Both the position numbers and the translations under genes were made by a program. Of a DNA stretch of 10,246 bases, positions 3,578-10,246 are shown piece after piece (position 1 is the first letter of the stretch; every line of letters starts with the position of its first letter). This stretch comes from Bacteroidales bacterium (GTDB lineage Bacteria > Bacteroidota > Bacteroidia > Bacteroidales > FEN-979): NCBI GenBank assembly GCA_023231005.1, contig JALNWG010000047.1, positions 1-10,246 on the forward strand, read 5' to 3'. Under the pieces are notes generated by a model. That model was not told the DNA's origin, ran no database searches, and saw only the letters and a list, made by a program, of their open reading frames with translations.

Positions 3578-5962
3578 TTAAAATTTCTTTGTTAAAGTTA
3601 CAACATTCCTGTCTCGGGTACGCTCATAATTCACACCATCCATCATCTCCCTTACGAAATGAATTCCAAGCCCCCCGATATGGCGCTCCTCCAATGGCTT
3701 ATCAAGTTCCTCATTGGCTTTCATTTCCAATAGATTAAAGGGTTTTCCGTCATCGGAGAGAATAATATTAAGCTGGTTTGAATCGACCAGTATAAAATCG
3801 ATGTTGATGAGATGACCAACACTGTCCTCGTATGCATAAAAAACAATATTGGTAAATAATTCCTCCAACACAAGATTGAGTTCCATGATCACTTTGGATG
3901 GAATTTTCCATAGAGATTCCAATTTTTCAATTTTACCTGCAATTTTGTCGAGTTCCGACAATTGATTAATCAAGGTCAATCTTTGTGAAATCATTTCAGA
4001 ATCTTTTTCCCCGGCATGATCTTTATATTGAAGCGCCAGGATGGTGATATCATCGGCTTGTTCGGCACCGGCAGAAAACCGTTTAAGCTGATTGATCAAT
4101 GTTTCCGTCAACTCCTGTGTGGTTTTATCTACGAGAGGGGTCAGGGTTTCAACAAGCTGGGTTTCTCCAAAAAAGTTATTTGATTGGTTCAGCGCTTCAG
4201 TTATTCCATCGGTAGATAAAACGAGAATCTCACCAGGTTTAAAAGTAAAGGTACCGGCGGAATAATTCTCCGTGTCAAATATTCCGAGGGGCAATCCGTT
4301 CCTGACTTTTAGCTGCCTTACTTCATGACCCGTGCTTAGGATATAAGGATAATTATGTCCGGCATTGCAAAACTCCATTTCCCCTGTTTCCAGATTTACG
4401 ATACCGGCAAAAAAAGTAACAAACATCTGGTTGGGGTTTTCGCAGCACAACTCCCGGTTTATGCTCTGCATCACTTTGTTAATCGTTAGGTTGGCGACCA
4501 GTTTCGCGCGTAATAATGTGCGTGTTACCATCATGAACAGAGATGCGGGAACACCTTTTCCGGAAACATCCCCGATGGCGATGCATAAATGAGCTGGATC
4601 TAAGTAAAAGAAATCATATAAATCGCCTCCCACCGCTTTTGCAGGGACAAGGGTGGCAAACAAATCCCAATTTTCAGGGGTAGAAAATCCTTTGGGGAGC
4701 ATGCCCATTTGAATGGTATGGGCCACATTCAACTCACTTTCGATCTTTTCTTTTGCGGTAGTTGTTTCCTGTAAGTGATGAATATATCTCACCAATTCTT
4801 CCTGCATCAGTGCGAAAGCATTGGTCAACTGTGCTATTTCATCTTTCGATTTTCGAACCGGGAGGGGAGCTGTGAAATCGCCCTGTCCGATTTTATAAGC
4901 TGCCGTTACCAACCGATTGATGGGGCGGGTCATTTTTCTTGTGATCAAAACAGTTGTAATTAGCAAAGCAAGCAAACTTAATCCAAAAATCCAGAGTAAA
5001 TCCTTTAAAAACTGAAGCAGATCCGACAATAATTCCTTTGCGGGGAAGATAATTCCGAACGACCACCCTGTTGATTCAACAGGAGCATACGAAATAAAAC
5101 TGGGGAACTTCTGTGATCCCAAACCATCCATTCCTGCGAAACCAGTGTGGCCGGCAATCATATCTTCCAAAGCATGAAGGGTTTCGGTTCCTTTTCCTTT
5201 TTTCGCAATATCCAGAATATTCCGGTTCGCCAGAATTGTTTTTGGAGAAGCAAGAATCATACCTTTGTGTGAAATCAAAAAACCATACCCTGATTTATAA
5301 ACTTTTATCCCCTTGACCATCCGTTCGAAGTTAGCCAGGGAGATGTCCATGGTAAGAACGCCGATAAATTTTCGGGTTCCATTTTCCTTTTTGTAAATCG
5401 GAACTGAATAGGTACACATCAGCCTATCGCCGCCACCTTTATCAAAATAAGGTTCAGTCCAGACACTTTTTCCAAGCAGTTTCGGTAGCCGGTACCAGTC
5501 CTTTTTAAAATAATCATAGGAAGGCCCTCCCAACAACTTAGTAATTGTTTTTCCCTGGGTGCGTTCAAAGGAATAGGGAGCATACCAGCGAAGATCCTTA
5601 TCATAAGCATAGGGTTCAAAAGCAAGACAACTGCCGAACACATCCAGATTTTGTTTGACGAAATCATTGGCCAACCTGATGATGTCACTCGTATTGATAT
5701 TGGAATTTTCCATGGATTGTACCAATACCCGAGGAACAAGTTCAACCGGTTGTAACGTATTTTCGAACCGGGTTATGGTTTGTTGAGTCAGTATATCGGC
5801 ATCCTTTTTAGCGCCTTCCACAAGCAGTTTAATGGAATAGCCGTAGCTATATATAAAAGCGACAAAAAATATCAACAAAATGGAAGATAAAAAGAAGAGG
5901 CTATAGCGGAATGCCAATCCGCCAAAACGAAGAAACTTTGGAAATTTTAGTTTGAATCTCAA
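3578..5962 (-). CDS. membrane sensor with PP2C phosphatase and RsbW-type kinase domains
   Basis: A 794-residue inner-membrane protein. Seen in order: transmembrane helix (about 20-41), extracytoplasmic double-Cache sensor (about 45-310, with the typical DWYRLPK, WTEPY and YSVPIY stretch at 155-190), second helix (322-342), HAMP (340-395), linker helix, SpoIIE/RsbU PP2C domain (about 435-645: GGDLYD with D447, GDVSGKG with D465, NAGH 533-536, STDGITE with D585, DDIT 637-640), and a GHKL ATPase of the HATPase_c_2 type (about 665-794: EELFTN 700-705, DDGKPF 737-742, GGLGIHFV 763-770). All metal and ATP motifs look intact. It should sense a periplasmic ligand and set the phosphorylation of the STAS protein encoded next, with opposing phosphatase and kinase in one chain. 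The only plausible start giving the full first helix is TTG at 5962; no in-frame ATG occurs before residue 84. The ligand is unknown. Confidence 0.93.
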   Translation of the reverse strand: MRFKLKFPKFLRFGGLAFRYSLFFLSSILLIFFVAFIYSYGYSIKLLVEGAKKDADILTQQTITRFENTLQPVELVPRVLVQSMENSNINTSDIIRLANDFVKQNLDVFGSCLAFEPYAYDKDLRWYAPYSFERTQGKTITKLLGGPSYDYFKKDWYRLPKLLGKSVWTEPYFDKGGGDRLMCTYSVPIYKKENGTRKFIGVLTMDISLANFERMVKGIKVYKSGYGFLISHKGMILASPKTILANRNILDIAKKGKGTETLHALEDMIAGHTGFAGMDGLGSQKFPSFISYAPVESTGWSFGIIFPAKELLSDLLQFLKDLLWIFGLSLLALLITTVLITRKMTRPINRLVTAAYKIGQGDFTAPLPVRKSKDEIAQLTNAFALMQEELVRYIHHLQETTTAKEKIESELNVAHTIQMGMLPKGFSTPENWDLFATLVPAKAVGGDLYDFFYLDPAHLCIAIGDVSGKGVPASLFMMVTRTLLRAKLVANLTINKVMQSINRELCCENPNQMFVTFFAGIVNLETGEMEFCNAGHNYPYILSTGHEVRQLKVRNGLPLGIFDTENYSAGTFTFKPGEILVLSTDGITEALNQSNNFFGETQLVETLTPLVDKTTQELTETLINQLKRFSAGAEQADDITILALQYKDHAGEKDSEMISQRLTLINQLSELDKIAGKIEKLESLWKIPSKVIMELNLVLEELFTNIVFYAYEDSVGHLINIDFILVDSNQLNIILSDDGKPFNLLEMKANEELDKPLEERHIGGLGIHFVREMMDGVNYERTRDRNVVTLTKKF

Positions 5963-6022
5963 GGAAAAAAAATTTCTGGGTAAAGATAGAAAAATAATAT
6001 TCCCGGATAATTCTAATTTAGA

Positions 6023-6030
6023 TATTTTTG
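6023..6030 (+). promoter_or_regulatory. probable -7 box of the pepD operon
   Basis: TATTTTTG followed by C matches TAnnTTTG exactly and would give a start near 6036 and a leader of about 30 bases. I see no clear TTG 19 bases upstream, so the -33 part is weak. It lies in the 104-base gap between the divergent sensor and pepD genes. Confidence 0.5.
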
Positions 6031-6066
6031 CATTGAATGACTTAACTTACAAATAAAACGAAAACC

Positions 6067-7527
6067 ATGACCAAAGAACTTCAAGAGCTACAGCCATCAC
6101 GACTATGGCATTACTTTCTGGAAATTTGCAAAATTCCACGTCCTTCTAAAAAGGAAGAAAAAATTGCTGCATACCTCGTCGATTTTGCAAAAACGCATCA
6201 CCTTGATTATCGGGTAGACAAAACTGGTAACGTGATCATCAACAAGCCGGCTATGGCAGGTTACGAAAAGTTACAAGGGGTGATCTTGCAATCCCATCTT
6301 GACATGGTATGTGAGAAAAATTCGGATACCGCACATGATTTTGATAAAGATCCCATTGTACCCTGGATCGATGAAACCTGGGTGAAAGCACAGGGAACTA
6401 CCCTGGGAGCTGACGATGGGATCGGTATTGCAGCCACATTGGCCATCCTTGAATCTAAAGACATTCCCCATGGCCCCCTGGAAGCGCTGTTCACTATGGA
6501 TGAGGAGACAGGTCTCACAGGAGCTTTTGCACTTGTTCCAGGACAATTGAAAAGTAAAATTTTGATCAATCTCGACTCTGAAGATGAAGGGCAGCTCTTT
6601 ATTGGTTGTGCCGGAGGAAAAGATACGGTAGCTACCTTGATTATGGAAACCGAACCCACTCCTGACAACCACCTTGCTTTTAAGGCCAATTTGACTGGTT
6701 TAAAAGGGGGACATTCGGGAGATGATATCAACAAAGGGTTGGGAAATGCCGTTAAACTAATGAACCGTTTTTTGTGGAATGCCCATGAAACATTAGAGAT
6801 CGCATTGGCAGATTTCAATGCCGGAAATCTCCGGAATGCCATTGCACGGGAAGCCTTTGCTGTATTTACCATTCCCGAAGAAAATCTTGAAAATTTAAAG
6901 AAATATGCAACTCAGTTCGCTGAAGAAATCCGCAATGAGTTACAAATCACGGAACCCGGGATTGCCTTTACGATTGAGCCGGCACCCATGCCGGAACTGG
7001 TTTTAGATCATGTTCTGCAGACCAACTTACTGGATGCCTTGTACGCCTGTCCGCACGGTGTTATCGCAATGAGCCGCGAAATTCCGAATTTTGTGGAAAC
7101 CTCTACAAATCTTGCTTCGGTAAAGATGAATGATGGAAAGATCATCATCACAACCAGTCAGCGTAGTTCGGTGGAATCATCAAAAAAAGATGTTGCCGAT
7201 ATGGTGGCCAGTGTTTTCTATCTGATTGATGCGGAAGTGGAACATTCATCAGGCTATCCAGGATGGAAGCCAAATCCCGATTCACAGATTCTTCGCCTCA
7301 CCGCCGATGCTTACCGGAAGCTCTTTAACGAGGAGCCACAGATTCTGGCTATCCATGCCGGACTGGAATGTGGATTGGTTGGAGCAATATATCCGGGTAT
7401 GGATATGGTTTCTTTCGGACCGACCATCAAAGGAGCTCATTCCCCCGCCGAAAGATTGGATATTCCTTCAACGGTTAAATTCTGGGAATTAACGCTCGCA
7501 GTTTTGAAAAACATTCCAGTCAGATAA
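6067..7527 (+). CDS. pepD: aminoacyl-histidine dipeptidase (M20 family)
   Basis: A 486-residue cytosolic zinc peptidase, the usual length for PepD (peptidase D, carnosinase-like), which splits Xaa-His and other dipeptides. The di-zinc site is complete: H77 with D79 in SHLDMVCEKN, bridging D116 in GADDGIG, catalytic base E146 and ligand E147 in MDEETGL, D170 in LDSEDEG, and H458 in GAHSPAE. The lid or dimerisation domain is near 185-390, with the conserved GLKGGHSG at 211-218. There is no signal peptide. The ATG at 6067 fits the family N terminus (LQPSRLWHYFLEICKIPRPS). A secreted M28 peptidase gene follows after 9 bases, so the two are very likely one operon, one acting in the cell and one outside the cytoplasm. 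Nothing is unusual. Confidence 0.95.
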   Translation: MTKELQELQPSRLWHYFLEICKIPRPSKKEEKIAAYLVDFAKTHHLDYRVDKTGNVIINKPAMAGYEKLQGVILQSHLDMVCEKNSDTAHDFDKDPIVPWIDETWVKAQGTTLGADDGIGIAATLAILESKDIPHGPLEALFTMDEETGLTGAFALVPGQLKSKILINLDSEDEGQLFIGCAGGKDTVATLIMETEPTPDNHLAFKANLTGLKGGHSGDDINKGLGNAVKLMNRFLWNAHETLEIALADFNAGNLRNAIAREAFAVFTIPEENLENLKKYATQFAEEIRNELQITEPGIAFTIEPAPMPELVLDHVLQTNLLDALYACPHGVIAMSREIPNFVETSTNLASVKMNDGKIIITTSQRSSVESSKKDVADMVASVFYLIDAEVEHSSGYPGWKPNPDSQILRLTADAYRKLFNEEPQILAIHAGLECGLVGAIYPGMDMVSFGPTIKGAHSPAERLDIPSTVKFWELTLAVLKNIPVR

Positions 7528-7536
7528 ACAGCGACT

Positions 7537-8991
7537 ATGAACCGTATTCTACTTTTACTCCCTGCACTTTGGATTCCTTTTTCACTTCTGGCGCAGGGAG
7601 TTTCTTTTTCTTCAGATAAGGATACCATCAGAACCCGTTTGGTTCGAGATGTTGCAGTTCTCGCTTCCGATTCCCTTCAGGGTCGTGAGGCAGGCACCGT
7701 GGGTGAATGGAAGGCAGCCACATATCTTGGTTCCCAATTCAGGGCAATTGGTTTGCTCCCAAAAGGGAATGAAGCAGGTAGTTTTTATCAGCGATTTCAA
7801 AACTTTCAAGTCGGTTTTCATGGATCTACCCACTTTCTTGTCGATGGAAACGCCCTGATTTACCGGGAAGATTTCGGAGTAACAGCCTTATCTAAGAATG
7901 GACATGCTATCGGATTACTGGTAGACGGTTCACAGGGGCTTGTCATTCCGGAAAAGGGGATTGATCAGTTAGACAGTTCTGGAAATTTAAAAGGAACATT
8001 TGTTTTGATTGATCTGCATGTTGACCGGACCCTTATCCGCGACACTTCGATAGCCACGAAACTGACACCCCGTTACCGGATGAAGATGGCGTTGGAAAGA
8101 GGAGCAAGTGGGGTTATTTTCTGGAATCCGGATTCTCCCTGGAATAAAAAGTTGTTTGACTTCCAGTCTACCGACACCATGCCGGGTATTGCAGTGTACG
8201 TAAACAGCAGTATTGCAGAACGACTGAAGCAAAACCTGGGAGCGTTGGCCGATATAAACGTCCGGATAGACCGGAAAACAAGCATCTATACAAATGTAAT
8301 AGGGTATATTGATAATGGGGCGATCCGTACCATTGTAGTAGGAGCCCATTTTGATCATTTGGGGTTAAAGAACGATGGCCGGATTTGCTACGGAGCCGAT
8401 GACAATGCCAGCGGTACTGCCGGAATGCTCGAAATGGCCAGATATTTTTCAACGCACCGTGACACGCTGAACAACTATCTCTTTATTGCTTTTTCCGCAG
8501 AAGAGAAAGGTCTTGTGGGGTCAAATTATTTTATTGCGCACCCAACGATTTCATTGTCAGAAATCCGGTTTATGCTGAACTTAGATATGATTGGTCGTTT
8601 GGGTTGTGCAGGAAATATTGTTAAAATTGAAGCTGTAGGTTCGTCATCAGAATGGCGGCGAATTATCCGGGATACTCAGCATCATTCCTTCAGCATAAAG
8701 CGGGTTAGTGCTGCGTTGCCATATTCCGATCATAGTCCTTTTTATAAGGCAGGGATTCCTGTCCTTTTCTTCAACACCGGGTTGCATGAGGACTATCATA
8801 CGATAACAGACAAGTTGAACACGTTAAATTATGATGGGATGGCAGAGGTCATCCGGTTTGCAGAAGACCTTGTGGCAAGTAGTGACAAGGCATCAAAAAT
8901 TTCCTACCATAAAGTATCCGCTCTATCCCAGACTTCTGCATGGATAGGATTTTTGATTCAGGCTTTAGGGTGGATTCTCACAATAAATTAG
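7537..8991 (+). CDS. exported M28-family zinc aminopeptidase with PA-like insert
   Basis: A 484-residue protein with an N-terminal signal peptide (MNRILLLLPALWIPFSLLAQ, probable cut after LAQ at 20), so it acts in the periplasm or at the surface. A protease-associated-like region spans about 125-230. The M28 catalytic domain follows with all expected residues: H271 in GAHFDHLG, D288 in GADDNASG, catalytic E322 and ligand E323 in SAEEKGLVGS, D350 in NLDMIGR, and H421 in HEDYHT. The family removes N-terminal residues from peptides, using two zinc ions. The last 18 residues (467-484) form a hydrophobic stretch that could be a C-terminal membrane anchor, unusual for the family. The gene begins 9 bases after pepD and its stop codon overlaps that of the converging barrel gene. 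Substrate preference cannot be told. Confidence 0.92.
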   Translation: MNRILLLLPALWIPFSLLAQGVSFSSDKDTIRTRLVRDVAVLASDSLQGREAGTVGEWKAATYLGSQFRAIGLLPKGNEAGSFYQRFQNFQVGFHGSTHFLVDGNALIYREDFGVTALSKNGHAIGLLVDGSQGLVIPEKGIDQLDSSGNLKGTFVLIDLHVDRTLIRDTSIATKLTPRYRMKMALERGASGVIFWNPDSPWNKKLFDFQSTDTMPGIAVYVNSSIAERLKQNLGALADINVRIDRKTSIYTNVIGYIDNGAIRTIVVGAHFDHLGLKNDGRICYGADDNASGTAGMLEMARYFSTHRDTLNNYLFIAFSAEEKGLVGSNYFIAHPTISLSEIRFMLNLDMIGRLGCAGNIVKIEAVGSSSEWRRIIRDTQHHSFSIKRVSAALPYSDHSPFYKAGIPVLFFNTGLHEDYHTITDKLNTLNYDGMAEVIRFAEDLVASSDKASKISYHKVSALSQTSAWIGFLIQALGWILTIN

Positions 8992-9644
8992 AGACCAACG
9001 CCGACACCCAATCGGAAGATGGGATTTGAATAAGGTGAGTTATACGTATCGTTCAGGTTAAACAGCAACAGAAATTCCATGGCTACGCGGTTTCCAACTG
9101 GCTGGCGGTAGCCGCCCCCCACAAAGAAACTGTTCACCTCAACCAGGCTATTTCCCGGGGAAAAAGTATTGCCATAAGGGTCGTAAATATGGCCTCCAAT
9201 GGAATTGGTATAAGGGCGAGTGTAGGTTTGGTATTCATATTCTACATGGGCAAAAAGGTTGCCAACAATGATATTATTAAACAAGCTGGCCAGGTAATAG
9301 CGCAAATAAATGCCGCCACCATAAACATTGGATTCATAGCTAAGGTATTCTTTTGAGTCATTATCCCAGAAATAATTTTTATAATTATAGTATTGGTAAA
9401 TAAAACGGAGGCCGACATAGAGTTGATCGACAGTACGAATGGTAACTTCCGGGGAGACAGTAATACCAGTCACACTACCAAACTGGAAGCCAAGGTTTCC
9501 CCCTACCCGGATTCTTCGCCAAAAGTTATCCGGGTGGGAAGGTTTTGAATACAAAGAAGGAATGGTATCCTGGGCAATACCTGGCGACAGGAACAAAAAA
9601 GAAATGAAGAAGGAGACTACAATTTTTTTGCCTAAAGAGAACAT
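8988..9644 (-). CDS. outer-membrane beta-barrel protein of unknown function
   Basis: A 218-residue protein with a signal peptide (hydrophobic 8-22, likely cut after GIAQ at 25). The mature part alternates polar and hydrophobic residues in strand-like stretches rich in Y, F and G (GGNLGFQFGSVTG, LYVGLRFIYQYYNY, NVYGGGIYLRYYLASLF, FFVGGGYRQPVGN, AMEFLLLF) and ends in FRLGVGVGL, as in small 8- to 10-stranded Bacteroidota barrels. No specific family is recognised. It converges on the M28 peptidase gene, with the two stop codons overlapping by two bases (TTA at 8988-8990, TAG at 8989-8991), leaving no room for a terminator between them. A porin, adhesin or structural role would be guesswork. Confidence 0.8.
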   Translation of the reverse strand: MFSLGKKIVVSFFISFLFLSPGIAQDTIPSLYSKPSHPDNFWRRIRVGGNLGFQFGSVTGITVSPEVTIRTVDQLYVGLRFIYQYYNYKNYFWDNDSKEYLSYESNVYGGGIYLRYYLASLFNNIIVGNLFAHVEYEYQTYTRPYTNSIGGHIYDPYGNTFSPGNSLVEVNSFFVGGGYRQPVGNRVAMEFLLLFNLNDTYNSPYSNPIFRLGVGVGL

Positions 9645-9683
9645 AGATATATAAATAGTTTAGTAAAAGTGGTTACTTGATTG

Positions 9684-9691
9684 CAAATATA
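9684..9691 (-). promoter_or_regulatory. probable -7 box of the barrel-protein gene
   Basis: The minus strand reads TATATTTG followed by C, a full match to TAnnTTTG. Transcription would start near 9678, giving a leader of about 34 bases before the ATG at 9644. No clear -33 TTG lies 19 bases upstream. Confidence 0.5.
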
Positions 9692-9787
9692 ATGATAAAA
9701 AGTAACATAATATCGGACAGTAAACACTTTAGTATCAGTATAATTGAAATAATTCCGAAAAATAAATGAAAAAAAAGGCAAAAAAAC

Positions 9788-9817
9788 TTGGTGGTAAGAT
9801 TTAAATGTGTACTTTTG
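9788..9817 (+). promoter_or_regulatory. rRNA promoter P1
   Basis: TTG (9788-9790), 19-base spacer, TACTTTTG (9810-9817): a perfect Bacteroidota housekeeping promoter directed at the 16S gene. The expected start is near 9823. The bases GGTGG after the -33 box and GTG before the -7 box are shared with P2. Confidence 0.8.
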
Positions 9818-9931
9818 CACTCCCGTTTCGATGTTCTTTGTTTCTGATTGCAAGAAAAACCAATAGCAGAGTAGGGTATAGGATGAATTCGTGGTTGGGA
9901 AAAACTTTTTTATAATTTTTTAAAAAAAAGT

Positions 9932-9961
9932 TTGGTGGAAAGAAAAAAAGGTGTACTTTTG
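9932..9961 (+). promoter_or_regulatory. rRNA promoter P2
   Basis: TTG (9932-9934, in TTTG), 19-base spacer, TACTTTTG (9954-9961), 144 bases after P1 with the same spacing and shared flanks. A run of A and T directly upstream (9905-9930) could raise its strength. The expected start is near 9967, about 155 bases before mature 16S. Confidence 0.85.
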
Positions 9962-10005
9962 CAATCCAATTTTGAACGAAGTACCCGAAAGGGGAAAAAG
10001 AAAAA

Positions 10006-10018
10006 GTTCTTTGAAAGA
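10006..10018 (+). promoter_or_regulatory. boxA-like antitermination site in the rRNA leader
   Basis: GTTCTTTGAAAGA resembles the boxA core (TGCTCTTTAACA in Escherichia coli) and lies about 115 bases before the 16S 5' end, the normal place for NusB-NusE loading. By family knowledge this lets polymerase pass terminators in rRNA operons. The match is partial. Confidence 0.5.
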
Positions 10019-10053
10019 CTGAAGTAAATGTAGTAGCAAATATCCCAGATAAT

Positions 10054-10080
10054 AATTAACCTAGTTAATTTCTTTTTTTT
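10054..10080 (+). terminator. terminator-like hairpin in the rRNA leader
   Basis: AATTAAC (10054-10060) and GTTAATT (10064-10070) form a perfect 7-bp stem with loop CTA, followed by TCTTTTTTTT (10071-10080). The shape is that of an intrinsic terminator, but the stem is AU-rich and weak. It may be an attenuator controlled by antitermination, or part of the 16S processing stem. Confidence 0.4.
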
Positions 10081-10120
10081 GGTAATAGTTAAGCCTAATA
10101 CAGTATTAAATTTTCCTTTT

Positions 10121-10246
10121 ACAATGGAGAGTTTGATCCTGGCTCAGGATTAACGCTAGCGGCAGGCCTAATACATGCAAGTCGAACGGCAGCGGGTCCA
10201 GCAATGGATGCCGGCGAGTGGCGCACGGGTGCGTAACACGTATGCA
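10121..10246 (+). rRNA. rrs: 16S ribosomal RNA, 5' part
   Basis: The universal AGAGTTTGATCCTGGCTCAG begins at 10128 and corresponds to position 8 of the Escherichia coli molecule, so the mature 5' end is about 10121. The following AACGCTAGCGGCAGGC, CTAATACATGCAAGTCGAAC and GGTGCGTAACACGTATGCA segments are typical of Bacteroidota. The gene runs off the right edge; only about 126 bases are present. Confidence 0.97.

Larger units (their letters stand above)
9645..10120 (+). other. rRNA operon control and leader region
   Basis: This 476-base stretch holds no gene. From left to right it has the barrel-gene promoter on the minus strand, an AT-rich stretch, rRNA promoter P1, a first boxA-like GTTCTTTG at 9833-9840, an A/T-tract (9905-9930) directly upstream of P2 that may act as an UP element, promoter P2, a second boxA-like site, an AT-rich hairpin with a T-tract, and the 16S processing leader. 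Confidence 0.75.

Noticed and set aside
5419..5745. Minus-strand open frame of 108 codons inside the sensor gene
   Set aside because: It is a different frame of the dCache coding region; the domain reading in the main frame is continuous and conserved.
6261..6872. Long minus-strand open frame (about 200 codons) inside pepD
   Set aside because: It lies opposite a complete PepD with all zinc ligands, and its product has low-complexity Ser/Pro-rich composition typical of an antisense shadow.
7987..8452. Minus-strand open frames opposite the M28 gene
   Set aside because: Cys- and His-rich shadow products without any domain signature, opposite the catalytic domain of a clear M28 peptidase.

Overview
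The window comes from a member of the Bacteroidota. The first 126 bases of a 16S rRNA gene lie at the right edge and have a Bacteroidota-like 5' end. The recognisable promoters are of the Bacteroidota type (TTTG, about 19 bases, TAnnTTTG), and the genes rarely show Shine-Dalgarno sequences. I cannot place it more precisely than the phylum from 126 bases of rRNA.

Left part (1-1650) is a worn, accessory-looking region. It holds a truncated and frameshifted IS1380-family transposase end, an AT-rich SAM-dependent methyltransferase gene on the minus strand, and a stretch with no intact gene. That stretch contains a 32-codon membrane ORF with a strong ribosome binding site and the internally deleted remnant of an HTH_34 winged-helix regulator. 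Then comes a nine-unit heptamer tandem repeat that folds onto an inverted copy of itself, right behind the 3' end of a tRNA-Leu(GAG) gene. The tRNA has its own near-perfect promoter.

Centre (1824-5962) is a block on the minus strand, probably one or two transcripts. In order of transcription it encodes a membrane receptor that joins a dCache sensor, HAMP, a SpoIIE/RsbU-type PP2C phosphatase and an RsbW-type kinase in one chain; a STAS anti-anti-sigma-type protein; a class III nucleotidyl cyclase-like protein whose start codon overlaps the STAS stop codon; and a ZIP-family metal transporter. The first three look like a complete partner-switching pathway in which the cyclase-like protein, not a sigma factor, is the candidate output. 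This is the most interesting part of the window.

Right part (5963-10246): divergent from the sensor gene are two peptidase genes nine bases apart, a cytosolic M20 aminoacyl-histidine dipeptidase (PepD) and an exported M28 zinc peptidase, which together could finish peptide breakdown. A small outer-membrane beta-barrel gene converges on them, with overlapping stop codons. The window ends in an rRNA operon control region: two nearly identical tandem promoters, boxA-like elements, a hairpin followed by a T-tract, and the 16S start.
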